From assembly GCA_000756795.1 (NCBI GenBank), contig CCSI01000003.1:186001-250000 (forward strand): a stretch of DNA of 64,000 nucleotides, read 5' to 3'. This document shows, piece by piece, positions 42,840 to 51,686 of this stretch (positions are counted from its first letter, which is position 1; the number at the start of each line of letters is the position of its first letter). A program made the translations under genes and the position numbers. Source of the DNA: Qipengyuania vulgaris. Lineage in GTDB: Bacteria > Pseudomonadota > Alphaproteobacteria > Sphingomonadales > Sphingomonadaceae. The notes beneath the pieces were generated by a model, which saw only the letters and a program-made list of their open reading frames with translations, made no database searches and had not been told where the DNA came from.

Positions 42840-43180
42840 AGGATTTCCAGGACCGTGTCCTGCGGGCGGCAGAGGCGCACGCCCCTGTCGGTTTCCACCA
42901 GCGGACGCTCGATGAGGATGGGATCGGCCGCCATTGCCGCCAGCACTTCATCCGCGCTCGCATCGGGCAGGCCGCGTTCTGCCGCATCGGTGCCGCGCAT
43001 GCGCAGGCCCTCGTTGGGCGTAATGCCGGCGTCCTTGTAGAGCTGCGCCAGCTTCTCGGCGCTCGGCGGATCCTTCAGATATTCGACCACCTCGACATCG
43101 ACCTTCGACAGGTTCTCGAGAATGGCGAGTGTCTTGCGCGAGGTGCCGCACTTCGGGTTGTGCCAGATAGTGGCCTTCAT
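42836..43180 (-). CDS. ArsC-family reductase (Spx/ArsC thioredoxin fold)
   Basis: 114 residues. Starts MKATIWHNPKCGTSRKTLAI, the ArsC active site with Cys in KCGTSR; EYLKDPPSAEKL and LIERPLVETDRGVRLCRP are family motifs, and the RP/ERP residues fit the arsenate-binding arginines. It is a glutaredoxin-linked arsenate reductase or a close relative such as YffB. No arsR, arsB or acr3 is adjacent, so a role in arsenic resistance is not supported by context. It is divergent from the iron-type TonB receptor. Confidence 0.88.
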   Translation of the reverse strand: MKATIWHNPKCGTSRKTLAILENLSKVDVEVVEYLKDPPSAEKLAQLYKDAGITPNEGLRMRGTDAAERGLPDASADEVLAAMAADPILIERPLVETDRGVRLCRPQDTVLEIL

Positions 43181-43279
43181 ACAGGGTCTCCTTTGCCCTC
43201 CCCGCTAATCGACCCTTGCGATGAGAGAAAGCCACTCTTGCGAATTTTTCATGGGCTTGATGCAGATTCAGGGTTGAAA

Positions 43280-43330
43280 CTGCGAATAGTTCTCAATAGC
43301 AGGCAATCCGCAACTGATAATCATTCGCAA
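43280..43330. promoter_or_regulatory. Two Fur-like iron boxes upstream of the siderophore receptor
   Basis: TGCGAATAGTTCTCAATAG (43281-43299) and TGATAATCATTCGCA (43315-43329) resemble the Fur consensus GATAATGATAATCATTATC and the GCAAAT-N-TTCTCA style seen in alphaproteobacteria. They lie 17-67 bases before the ATG at 43347. Iron repression by Fur is the likely reading. Confidence 0.6.
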
Positions 43331-43346
43331 GAACAGAAAGCCCTTT

Positions 43347-45452
43347 ATGAAGCCCTTTACCTCGGTCGCAATCCTGCTCGCCGGAACCGCCTTTGCCACC
43401 CCCGCCCTCGCCGACACTGCGGCGGACGGCCAGCCCGACCGCGATTACCTGCCCTCCGACATCGTCGTGAAGGGCGAGCGCTCGGATGAATACGGCACGG
43501 ACGACGGCTCGACCGCGACCAAGACGCCCACGCCGCTCATCGATGTGCCGCAGGCGGTCAACTTCATCACCGAAGACCAGCTCGAAGACCAGGCGGTCCA
43601 CCAGCTCAATGACGCGCTGCGTTATGTCCCGGGCATCAGCATGGAAAGCGGCGAAGGCCACCGCGACGAGGTCTTCATCCGCGGCCAGGAATCGACCGCC
43701 GACTTCTACATCGACGGCCTGCGCGACGATGCGCAGTATTACCGTTCGCTCTATAACATCGAGCGTGTCGAGGTGCTGAAGGGCGCCAATGCACTCATCT
43801 TCGGCCGCGGCGCGGGCGGCGGCGCCATCAACCGCGTGGCCAAGCGCGCCGAGTTCCAGTCCGCAATCAGCGGCGAGGCTTCGGTCGACAGCTTCGGCGC
43901 CTTCGCGCTGCTCGCTGACGTGAACCAGCCGGTCTCGGACACGCTCGCACTGCGCCTCAACGCGGCCTACGAGGAGTTCGACAACGACCGCGACTTCTAC
44001 GAAGGCCGCTTCATCGGCGTCTCGCCCACGCTCACCGCAGCGCTCGGCCCCGACACCACGCTGACCGCCAGCTACACCTATGACAATGACGAGCGCGTCA
44101 CTGATCGCGGCGTGCCCTCGCTCGGCACAGGCCCGCTGACCGGCTACGACAGCACCTTCTTCGGCGACCGCGACTTCAACTTTGCCGAGGCCGAAGTCCA
44201 CATCGCCCGCGCGCGTATCGAGCATGATTTCAACGGCGGCCTCTCGGCCAATGCCAGCGTCCAGTTCGCCGATTATGACAAGGCGTACCAGAACATCGTC
44301 CCCTCGGGCACCGATGGCACGATTGTGACCCTCGGCGGCTATCGCGATACGACCGAGCGCCGCAACTGGATTGGCCAGGCCAATGCCATCTGGGAAGCGG
44401 GCACGGGCAATATCGAATCGACCTTCCTTTTCGGCGTCGAGGCCAGCACCCAGGACACGCAGAACGCGCGCCAGACAGTGAGCTTCGACGATGGCGACCC
44501 GCTGACCGACGGCGACAATGTCACCGACCTTGCCGATATCATCACCATCCCGGCCTACACTCTCAACCCAACCTCGCGCTCGCGGGACAGCCAGCTCTCG
44601 ACGCTGTCCTTCTACGCGCAGGAACAGCTGCAAATCGGCAAATACATCGAACTTGTCGGCGGCCTGCGCTGGGACCGTTTCGACCTCGAAACACTCAACG
44701 TCATCGAGGATATTGAAGGCGACCGCGTGGACGAAAAGTTCAGCCCGCGCGCCGGCCTTATCGTGAAGCCCACGCCCGACCTCTCGCTCTATGCGAGCTA
44801 TGCGGAAAGCTTCCTCCCGCAGGCGGGCGACCAGTTCCTTGTTCTCTCGCCGGGCGATACGGCATTCGAGCCGGAAAAATTCACCAGCTATGAACTGGGT
44901 GCGAAGTTCGCTCCGCTCGACAATGTCCTCGTCAGCGCGGCCATCTTCCGCCTCGAGCGCAGCAATATCAAAGCAGAGGACCCGCTCGACCCCAGCCTGA
45001 CGATCCTGGCCGGCAAGAGCCGCGCAGAAGGCTTCGAAATCGGTGCCGTGGGTGAAGTCACCGACTTCTGGAAGGCAAACCTCGGCTACACCTATCTCGA
45101 TGGCGAATTGCTCAATGAAAACGACTTCGGCGATGCCGGCCAGCGCTTGCAGCAGCTTCCCCGCCACTCCGTCAGCGCATGGAACCGCTTCGACTTCACC
45201 GACAACATCGGTGTCGGTCTCGGTGTCATCCACCAGTCGGAACAGTTCGCCAGCTTCAGCAACGAAGTCGTCCTGCCGAGCTACTGGCGCATCGATGCGG
45301 CGGCCTATTACACGGTCAGCGAGAAGCTGAGCCTGCAGCTCAACATCGAGAACCTGTTCGACGAGACCTATTATCCGAGCGCCCATGGCGACAACAACAT
45401 CCAGCCCGCCGACCCGTTCAGCGCGCGCATCGGGGTTCGCTTCGAACTCTGA
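43347..45452 (+). CDS. TonB-dependent siderophore receptor
   Basis: 701 residues. The signal peptide (VAILLAGTAFATPALA) is cleaved near ADTAADG. The plug domain has LIDVPQAVNFITEDQL, RYVPGISMESGEGHRDEVFI, DFYIDGLRDDAQYYR and VEVLKGANALIFGRGAGGG, the pattern of ferric-siderophore receptors (Fiu/FhuA-like: DxPQ..VI, YVPGI, GL/FIDGxR). The C-terminus is FSARIGVRFEL, a typical barrel end. It should import ferric catecholate or hydroxamate complexes; the siderophore is not predictable. Fur-like sites upstream agree with this. A terminator follows. Confidence 0.94.
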   Translation: MKPFTSVAILLAGTAFATPALADTAADGQPDRDYLPSDIVVKGERSDEYGTDDGSTATKTPTPLIDVPQAVNFITEDQLEDQAVHQLNDALRYVPGISMESGEGHRDEVFIRGQESTADFYIDGLRDDAQYYRSLYNIERVEVLKGANALIFGRGAGGGAINRVAKRAEFQSAISGEASVDSFGAFALLADVNQPVSDTLALRLNAAYEEFDNDRDFYEGRFIGVSPTLTAALGPDTTLTASYTYDNDERVTDRGVPSLGTGPLTGYDSTFFGDRDFNFAEAEVHIARARIEHDFNGGLSANASVQFADYDKAYQNIVPSGTDGTIVTLGGYRDTTERRNWIGQANAIWEAGTGNIESTFLFGVEASTQDTQNARQTVSFDDGDPLTDGDNVTDLADIITIPAYTLNPTSRSRDSQLSTLSFYAQEQLQIGKYIELVGGLRWDRFDLETLNVIEDIEGDRVDEKFSPRAGLIVKPTPDLSLYASYAESFLPQAGDQFLVLSPGDTAFEPEKFTSYELGAKFAPLDNVLVSAAIFRLERSNIKAEDPLDPSLTILAGKSRAEGFEIGAVGEVTDFWKANLGYTYLDGELLNENDFGDAGQRLQQLPRHSVSAWNRFDFTDNIGVGLGVIHQSEQFASFSNEVVLPSYWRIDAAAYYTVSEKLSLQLNIENLFDETYYPSAHGDNNIQPADPFSARIGVRFEL

Positions 45453-45477
45453 TCTTTGAGGTTGGCGACACAGAAAG

Positions 45478-45508
45478 CGGCGGGCGGAAACGCTCGCCGT
45501 TTTTGTTT
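45478..45508 (+). terminator. Rho-independent terminator after the siderophore receptor
   Basis: CGGCGGGCG (45478-45486) pairs with CGCTCGCCG (45491-45499) around a GAAA tetraloop, one G-T pair, followed by TTTTTGTTT at 45500-45508. Confidence 0.92.
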
Positions 45509-45510
45509 GC

Positions 45511-46071
45511 CTAGTCGTCGGAAGTGACGACCTTTTCCGGCGCGCTGAGCGCGGGCACTTCGGCTGCTGCGTCCTCGGCGCTGATGCCTGGTGCCGGAGC
45601 AGCGCTGATACGCTCCTGACGTCGCGCCACCCGGCCCGCCCGCTGGATGGCGCGGACGAGACGCGGATACACGCCGCAGCGACAGATATTGGGAATGGCC
45701 TCGCGAATTTCGCTTTCGGTCGCGCCGGGATTGCGGTCGACGAGCGCGGCTGCCGCCATCACGATGCCGGGTGTGCAGAAGCCGCACTGGATGGCCTGCT
45801 CGGCCACCATCGCCTGTTGCACCGGATGCGTGCGGTCACCCGACAGCCCCTCTATGGTCTTGATGAAGCGTCCTTCAGCTTCCGCAATCGTGACGAGGCA
45901 GCTTCGCAGCGGCTCGCCGTCGATATGCACGATGCACGCGCCGCAATCGCCATTGCCGCAGCCATATTTAGTGCCGGTGAGATTGGCAGCATCCCTCAGC
46001 GCCCAAAGCAGGGGCGTTTCCGGGTCCATCAGGAATTCGATGGGACGTTCATTGACCGTCATGCGCGACAT
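45511..46071 (-). CDS. (2Fe-2S)-binding small subunit of a molybdenum hydroxylase, orphan
   Basis: 186 residues. Contains both 2Fe-2S clusters of the xanthine-oxidase/isoquinoline 1-oxidoreductase small subunit: ferredoxin-type cysteines in KYGCGNGDCGACIVH and the second, helical cluster in QCGFCTPGIVMAA and NICRCGVYPRLV. Normally a molybdopterin large subunit is encoded next to it; here neither neighbour is one. A ~40-residue alanine/proline/glutamate-rich tail (e.g. APAPGISAEDAAAEVPAL) is an unusual extension. It could pair with a large subunit elsewhere or with another oxidoreductase. No twin-arginine signal is seen. Confidence 0.88.
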   Translation of the reverse strand: MSRMTVNERPIEFLMDPETPLLWALRDAANLTGTKYGCGNGDCGACIVHIDGEPLRSCLVTIAEAEGRFIKTIEGLSGDRTHPVQQAMVAEQAIQCGFCTPGIVMAAAALVDRNPGATESEIREAIPNICRCGVYPRLVRAIQRAGRVARRQERISAAPAPGISAEDAAAEVPALSAPEKVVTSDD

Positions 46072-46112
46072 GGCGGTGCTTTCGCTTCAATGCTCGAAAA
46101 AGTCGAGGGGTC

Positions 46113-46877
46113 TTAGCTCTTCCAGCTGTCGTCGATCTTGGAAACGCGGCGCTTCCACGCCTCGAAATCGAACAGGCCTGCACCGCCCTGTGTCTGCATG
46201 GTGGAGAGATCGCGCTGGTGCACGTCGACGACCTCTTGCTTGACGATGTTCGGCTCGCCCTGGCTGAGCGTGGCAACCTGGATCTCGCAGGCACGCTGAA
46301 GCGCCCACATCTTGAGGAACATGCCGGGAATCGTCTTATCCATCACAACGGGGCCATGGTTGCGCAGCATCAGGATCGAGTGATCGCCAAGGTTCTCGAC
46401 CAGACGGTCGCCCTCTTCGGGGCGCACGGTGACGCCCTCGAAATCGTGATAACCGATTTGCCCCTGGAAATTGCAGGCGTAGAAATTGGTCGGCAGCAGA
46501 CCGTCCTTGTGGCTACACACCGCCATCGTCGCCGTCGTGTGGACGTGGCAAATGGCGGTCGCCTTCTCGCCGAGATGTTTGTGGAAGTGGGCGTGCTGGG
46601 TGAAGCCCGCCTTGTTGACCATATATTGCGACTGGCCGACATTGTTGCCCTCGACATCGATTTTGACGAGGTTCGAGGCGGTCACTTCGTCGTAAAGCAG
46701 GCCGAAGGGATTGATGAGGAAGGTGTCCTCCTCGCCCGGCACGGCAACGGAAATATGGTTGTAGATGCTCTCGCCCCAGCCGAGATGTTCGAAGATGCGA
46801 TAACATGCGGCGAGGTCCTGCCGGACCTTCCATTCCTCTTCGCTGCATTCGAACTTGGGCTTCATCTGGGTGGCCAC
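46113..46877 (-). CDS. Class II aldolase/adducin family protein
   Basis: 254 residues from a GTG ending at 46877, chosen because GAAGGAGAG lies at proper spacing; an ATG four codons later is also possible. The zinc-binding histidines are in ICHVHTTATMA and LMLRNHGPVVM, and NHISVAVPGEEDTFLINPFG is the conserved N-terminal region (substrate/phosphate-binding). The family includes fuculose-phosphate aldolase and ribulose-phosphate epimerase; this subgroup is often annotated only as class II aldolase/adducin. Substrate unknown. It is divergent from the MATE transporter and 41 bases from the orphan 2Fe-2S gene on the same strand. Confidence 0.88.
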   Translation of the reverse strand: MATQMKPKFECSEEEWKVRQDLAACYRIFEHLGWGESIYNHISVAVPGEEDTFLINPFGLLYDEVTASNLVKIDVEGNNVGQSQYMVNKAGFTQHAHFHKHLGEKATAICHVHTTATMAVCSHKDGLLPTNFYACNFQGQIGYHDFEGVTVRPEEGDRLVENLGDHSILMLRNHGPVVMDKTIPGMFLKMWALQRACEIQVATLSQGEPNIVKQEVVDVHQRDLSTMQTQGGAGLFDFEAWKRRVSKIDDSWKS

Positions 46878-46999
46878 GGGGCGCTCTCCTTCAGTCTCTC
46901 TTTGCAACCGTATCGCACGGGATGGGCCTCCCGCACAAGGCGGATGGCGCAAAATGGGCGCTTCCCAAGCGCGCCCTGCCCCGCTAGCGCGCTGTTCCA

Positions 47000-48367
47000 A
47001 TGAGCGAGACGGCCAAACTCACCCGCGGGAGCATACGCGGCCATCTCGTCACCCAGACATTGCCGATGATAATCGGGGTGGCGGCCATCATGTCGGTCGG
47101 CCTCATCGATGCATATTTCATCGGGCAGCTCGGCAGCGCCGAACTGGCGGCGGTCAGCTTCATCTTCCCGGTCATCATAGCGCTCTCCAGCCTTGGCGTG
47201 GGCGTGATGGTCGGCATCAACTCGGTGATCGCCCGCGCACTGGGCGAAGGCGACCGCGACCGCGCGGAACGCAGGGCAAATTTCGGCGCAGTCTTTGCAT
47301 TGGCTATCGGCGTGACGCTGGGCCTGCTGCTGTTCGCGCTCAACGGCCCCTTGTTCCGACTGATGCAGGCCAACGAGCGGCTCATGCCGCTGGTGCTCGA
47401 ATATATGAACCCCTTCGCCCTCGGCCTGCCCGTGCTGCTACTGCAAATGGGGCTGAGCGGTATCCTGCGCGGACAGGGTGAGGCGCGCTATGTCTCGCTC
47501 GTCTCGATCACTTACTCGGTAATGAACTGGATCCTCGACCCGATCCTCATCACCGGAGCCTTCGGGTTGGAAGGTTTCGGCATTGCAGGAGCGGCCTATG
47601 CCTCCATCATCGGTTACGGCGTGGCTTGCCTGATGGCTTACTATTTCATCGGCAGGACACAGCTCGCCATCCACCCGACGCTCGTCAGCCAATGCGACCT
47701 TGCCGGTTCGAGCAAGGCGATCATCAGCGTGGCGGGTCCCGCGGCCTTCTCCAACGCCATCAACCCCATCGGCCTTTCGGTCCTCACTGCCTTGCTAGCC
47801 AGCCAGGGCGAGGCAGCCGTCGCGGGTTTCGGCGCGGCGGGGCGCTTGCAAAGCTTTGCCGTCGTGCCCCTGCTCGGCCTGTCCGGATCCATCGGTGCCA
47901 TCATCGGGCAAAACTGGGGTGCTAATCGCGCCGATCGTGCGCGTAGGGCAATGTATTGGGCGGGCCTGTTCTGTATCGTCTACGGGCTAGCGACCGCTGT
48001 CATCCTGTTCCTTTCAGGCGACTGGTTCGCCGATTTCTTCACCGACGATCCGGCGGTCATCGAAGAATTCTCGCGCTATCTCGAGATCTCGGTCTGGGGC
48101 TATGCCGGCTTCGGCCTGCTGATTGTCGGCAATGGCGCACTGAATGCAGTGGATCGGGCGCAATTCGCCCTGGCCCAAAGCGCGGCGCGGGTATTCCTTG
48201 TCATGTTGCCCTTCGCGTGGCTGCTCCGTGCAAGCTGGGGTGCAGAAGCGATCTATGGCGCGGAACTGGTGGCGAATCTGGCTGGCGGGGCGCTCGCCGC
48301 GTTCGTGGTCTGGACGGTCCTGAAGGGCTCCACGGAAAAGTCCTTCCCGCATCCAACGAAACGTTAA
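47000..48367 (+). CDS. MATE-family efflux transporter
   Basis: 455 residues with about 12 TM helices. MATE features include TLPMIIGVAAIMSVGLIDAY, FIGQLGSAELAAVSFIFPV, GVGVMVGINSVIARALGEGD and, in the second half, GLSGSIGAIIGQNWGANRAD. It exports organic cations or other compounds in exchange for Na+ or H+ across the inner membrane. The specificity is unknown. Its stop codon lies within the TTAACC stretch that precedes the chemotaxis operon. Confidence 0.92.
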   Translation: MSETAKLTRGSIRGHLVTQTLPMIIGVAAIMSVGLIDAYFIGQLGSAELAAVSFIFPVIIALSSLGVGVMVGINSVIARALGEGDRDRAERRANFGAVFALAIGVTLGLLLFALNGPLFRLMQANERLMPLVLEYMNPFALGLPVLLLQMGLSGILRGQGEARYVSLVSITYSVMNWILDPILITGAFGLEGFGIAGAAYASIIGYGVACLMAYYFIGRTQLAIHPTLVSQCDLAGSSKAIISVAGPAAFSNAINPIGLSVLTALLASQGEAAVAGFGAAGRLQSFAVVPLLGLSGSIGAIIGQNWGANRADRARRAMYWAGLFCIVYGLATAVILFLSGDWFADFFTDDPAVIEEFSRYLEISVWGYAGFGLLIVGNGALNAVDRAQFALAQSAARVFLVMLPFAWLLRASWGAEAIYGAELVANLAGGALAAFVVWTVLKGSTEKSFPHPTKR

Positions 48368-48371
48368 CCAT
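48364..48371. promoter_or_regulatory. CtrA-like half-site before cheA
   Basis: TTAACCAT overlaps the MATE stop codon and lies 46 bases before the cheA start. This half-site is bound by CtrA in several alphaproteobacteria. A single 8-base match is weak support. Confidence 0.3.
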
Positions 48372-48416
48372 CCTCGTGCATAGCGGACCCTAACAAGAAC
48401 TGGGGGTCCAAGACCA

Positions 48417-50810
48417 ATGGATGAATTGCTGGCAGATTTCGTCGCGGAAACGCGCGAAATGCTCGAGCAGAGTGGTAGCGAACTGGTCGCGTGGGAAGCC
48501 GACCCGTCGGACAGGAAGCGCATCGATACGATTTTCCGCTTCGTCCACACGGTGAAGGGCAATTGCGGCTTTTTCGACTTTCCGCAGCTCGAAAAGCTGA
48601 GCCATGCGGCAGAAGATGCGCTGGCCGAATGCCGCGCCGGTCGCCGCGAGCCCGACAGCGCGCTCGTGACTGCAGTCCTCGCCATCATCGACCGCATATC
48701 GGAAATGACCGATGCCATCGAGGCTGGCGAAGAACTGGGCACTGGCAATGACGATGCACTGATCGCTGCGCTCGACGCCGATGCCGAGGTCGAAATGCAG
48801 AGCGATGTCGCCATCATCGACGAAGAAGTCGAGATTGCGGCCCCGGCGAACGACACCCAGACCGAAGCCGCACCCAAGACTCCTGCCAAGGGCGTCCAGC
48901 GCTCGATCCGCTTGCCCGTCGACTTGCTCGACGAGGTGATGAAGGGCGTGTCCGACATGGTGCTGGCGCGCAACGACCTTGCCCGCCGCCTGCGCGAAGC
49001 CGGTGAACAGCCCGCTATCGACGGTCCGTTCGAGCGACTTTCCGCCATCCTCGCCGATGTGCGCACCTCGATTACCCGCATGCGCATGCAGCGGCTCGAG
49101 CATCTCTTCTCCTCGCTCCCGCGTCTCGTGCGCGATTTGTCGAACGAGCTCGGCAAGCAGGTGATGGTCGATTTCGAAGGCAGCGAGGTCGAACTCGACC
49201 GCGAGATGATCGAGATGGTCCGCGACCCGCTGACCCACATCATCCGCAATGCGATCGACCACGGTATCGAGACCCCGGCGCAGCGCCTCAAGAACGACAA
49301 GCGCGAAATCGGCCTGCTGAAGTTCGCCGCGCGCCAGTCGGGCAACCAGATCAGCCTCGTCATCACCGACGACGGCAATGGCATCAATGTCGAGCGCGTG
49401 TGCGAAAAGGCCATCGCAAACGGCCTCTATTCGCGCTCCGAAATCGACAAGATGAGCGACAAGCAGCGCGAAAACCTGATTTTCGAACCCGGCCTTTCGA
49501 CTGCCGAACAGGTCAGCTCGGTTTCGGGTCGCGGTGTCGGCATGGATGTCGTGCGCTCGAACATCGAGCGTGTCGGCGGCTCCATCGAAGTATCGAGCAA
49601 GCCGGGTGAAGGCACTAGCTTCCACCTCCAGCTGCCGCTCACCCTCTCCATCATCGCTGCGCTCACCGTGGGCAGCGGCGACCAGCGCTACGCCATCCCG
49701 CGCAGCTATGTCGAAGAAATCGTCTTCGGCAATTCGAGCCATGTCGAATTTGCGCAGGCCGGCGACCGCCGCCTCGTCACCTTCCGCGACAAGCGCGTGC
49801 CCTGCCTTTCGCTCGGCGAAGTCATGGGCAGCGAAACCAACGGGGAATGTGACTGGACGAGCAAGACGCTCATCCTCGTGCGCCTCGCCAGCGACGATGT
49901 TTTCGCGCTGGCGGTCGACCGAGTGTTCGACCACGAGGACGTGGTGGTCAAACCCATCGCGCCCGCCATCATGGAAACGCGCCTCTATGCAGGCACCACC
50001 CTGCTCGACGATGGCCGTCCGATGATGCTCATCGACCTGCCCTCCATCGCGCAGATGCGCGGCATGGTCGGCGGTGTCCGCACCAAGTCGACGATTGCCG
50101 AGAAGGCCGAGAAGGTCATGAAGAGCAAGGCCGTACCGGTCATGCTGTTCGCCGGGCTCGACGGACGCCATCGCGCGGTCCGCCTCGAACTGGTGCGCCG
50201 TATCGACACCATCTCGCGCGATGCCATCGACATCGAGGGCGACCGCGCACAGGCTGTCATCGACGGCGAAATCATGACGCTGGCCGGCCACGACACTGGC
50301 CCGCTGCCCGATGGCCGCTGTCGCCTGCTGCGCCTGTCGGACGGCGAGCACGAGTTGGTCTATGCGGTCAAGGAAGTGCTCGACGCAGCCGACGTCACCG
50401 AAGACGTGGTGCCGAGCGAAGCCGATACGGCCATCGAGGGCGTCACGCTCATCGGCGGCAAGCCCATTCCGCTGCTCGACGGCCACGCGGTCTTCTCGCG
50501 CTATCGCGCCACGAAGAAGGTCGAGCACACGCTCACCTGCCGCATTCCGGAAGGGAGCGAATGGGCACGCACCATCCTCGAACCGCTGGTGCAGGCCGCA
50601 GGCTATCGCATCGCCGGTGAAGACGACGATGTCGAAGCCGACCTCGCCATCGCGCTTGCCGAAGACGGCGAAGTGCTGACCGGCGGCGCGCGCGAAACTA
50701 TCCGCCTGCGTCCCGAACCCGAGGATGCCGGCGACGACACCATCTATCGCTACGATCGCGACGGCTTGCTCGCGGCGCTGAAGCGCATTCGCACCGGGAG
50801 GGCGGCATGA
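48417..50810 (+). CDS. cheA: Chemotaxis histidine kinase CheA
   Basis: 797 residues, cytoplasmic. The Hpt domain has the phosphorylated H44 (FRFVHTVKGNCGFF). The linker (about 100-160) is short and has no clear P2 domain. The dimerisation and ATPase domains follow (about 165-420: HIIRNAIDHGIETPAQR with N278, then VITDDGNGINVERV and SGRGVGMDVVRSN). A CheW-like domain (about 425-560) is followed by a second, diverged CheW-like region (about 575-690). The ~100-residue tail (TCRIPEGSEWARTILEPLV, then EADLAIALAEDGE) looks like a receiver-type fold without the phospho-acceptor motif. Starts the operon; overlaps cheW by 4 bases. Confidence 0.94.
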   Translation: MDELLADFVAETREMLEQSGSELVAWEADPSDRKRIDTIFRFVHTVKGNCGFFDFPQLEKLSHAAEDALAECRAGRREPDSALVTAVLAIIDRISEMTDAIEAGEELGTGNDDALIAALDADAEVEMQSDVAIIDEEVEIAAPANDTQTEAAPKTPAKGVQRSIRLPVDLLDEVMKGVSDMVLARNDLARRLREAGEQPAIDGPFERLSAILADVRTSITRMRMQRLEHLFSSLPRLVRDLSNELGKQVMVDFEGSEVELDREMIEMVRDPLTHIIRNAIDHGIETPAQRLKNDKREIGLLKFAARQSGNQISLVITDDGNGINVERVCEKAIANGLYSRSEIDKMSDKQRENLIFEPGLSTAEQVSSVSGRGVGMDVVRSNIERVGGSIEVSSKPGEGTSFHLQLPLTLSIIAALTVGSGDQRYAIPRSYVEEIVFGNSSHVEFAQAGDRRLVTFRDKRVPCLSLGEVMGSETNGECDWTSKTLILVRLASDDVFALAVDRVFDHEDVVVKPIAPAIMETRLYAGTTLLDDGRPMMLIDLPSIAQMRGMVGGVRTKSTIAEKAEKVMKSKAVPVMLFAGLDGRHRAVRLELVRRIDTISRDAIDIEGDRAQAVIDGEIMTLAGHDTGPLPDGRCRLLRLSDGEHELVYAVKEVLDAADVTEDVVPSEADTAIEGVTLIGGKPIPLLDGHAVFSRYRATKKVEHTLTCRIPEGSEWARTILEPLVQAAGYRIAGEDDDVEADLAIALAEDGEVLTGGARETIRLRPEPEDAGDDTIYRYDRDGLLAALKRIRTGRAA

Positions 50811-51241
50811 ACGAACTGCTTTTGATGTGCACCATCGCCGGTCGCCGTGCGGCCATCCCCGCGGTGGAAGTACAATCGGTCATCGAGGTTGAAAACATCA
50901 CCCCGATTCCCGGCACGCCCGATTTCATCCTCGGCCTCACTGCCCTGCGCAGCCAGGCGCTGACGGTCATCGACTGTTCGCTGGCCATCGGCCTCGAGCA
51001 GGCATGCACCTCGAAGGACCAGCGTGCGGCTGTCGTCGATATCGACGGCCATCTTTACGCATTGCTGGTCGACGAGGCGCATGACGTGGGTGAAGCCAAG
51101 AGCGAACCGGTCGCCGTGCCGGGCGGCTTTGGCGAGGGCTGGCAGCGTGCCGCACGCGGCATGGTGGAAACCGACGGCGGCCCGACACTGCTCGTCGACA
51201 TCGAACATCTCGTCTCCGGACCTCTCCGGCAGGCAGCTTAA
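50807..51241 (+). CDS. cheW: Chemotaxis adaptor CheW
   Basis: 144 residues. Single CheW domain linking receptors to CheA. PAVEVQSVIEVENITPIPGT and FILGLTALRSQALTVIDCSL are typical CheW sequences. The start overlaps the cheA stop (ATGA), so translation is coupled. Second gene of the cheA-W-Y-B-R operon; the next gene, cheY, starts 57 bases downstream. Confidence 0.93.
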   Translation: MNELLLMCTIAGRRAAIPAVEVQSVIEVENITPIPGTPDFILGLTALRSQALTVIDCSLAIGLEQACTSKDQRAAVVDIDGHLYALLVDEAHDVGEAKSEPVAVPGGFGEGWQRAARGMVETDGGPTLLVDIEHLVSGPLRQAA

Positions 51242-51298
51242 GCGAATAGTTACCGCCTCCCGGTATAAGGGGCGAACAAATGCAAGGGATCACGTGAA

Positions 51299-51664
51299 AT
51301 GAAAACCTGTCTTATCGTCGATGATTCGCGCGTCATCCGCAAGGTATCGCGCCATATCCTCGAAACGCTCGGCTTCACGGTCGACGAAGCCGAGAACGGC
51401 CAGGAAGGCCTCAACAAGTGCCTCGAAAGCATGCCCGAAGTGGTGCTGCTCGACTGGAACATGCCCGTCATGACCGGCATCGAGTTCATCCACGAGCTGC
51501 GCAAGCACGAAGGCGGCGACAAGCCCAAAGTCGTGTTCTGCACCACCGAGAACGATGTCGCTCACATCCGTGAAGCCATCAGCGCCGGTGCCGACGAATA
51601 TGTCATGAAGCCGTTCGACCACGAGACCCTGCAGATCAAGCTCCAGCTCGTCGGCATGGCCTAA
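51299..51664 (+). CDS. cheY: Response regulator CheY
   Basis: 121 residues, receiver domain only. Phospho-acceptor D52 (VVLLDWNMPVMTG), acidic pocket in IVDDSR, conserved Thr in FCTTENDV and Lys in EYVMKPFD. It takes phosphate from CheA; with no DNA-binding output it should act on a motor or other protein target. LDWNMP is the usual CheY variant. It lies 22 bases before cheB. Confidence 0.95.
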   Translation: MKTCLIVDDSRVIRKVSRHILETLGFTVDEAENGQEGLNKCLESMPEVVLLDWNMPVMTGIEFIHELRKHEGGDKPKVVFCTTENDVAHIREAISAGADEYVMKPFDHETLQIKLQLVGMA

Positions 51665-51686
51665 TCCCAGGAAAGGGACCCGGGTC

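Noticed and set aside
42836..43180. Arsenic-resistance operon
   Set aside because: The ArsC-like gene has no arsR, arsB or acr3 neighbour; the family includes non-arsenic members.
43293..45386. 697-codon minus-strand open frame across the siderophore receptor
   Set aside because: It is the antisense shadow of a clear TonB receptor and its translation has no recognisable motifs.
48390..50528. 712-codon minus-strand open frame across cheA
   Set aside because: It is a GC-driven shadow of cheA, without motifs or a plausible ribosome-binding site.
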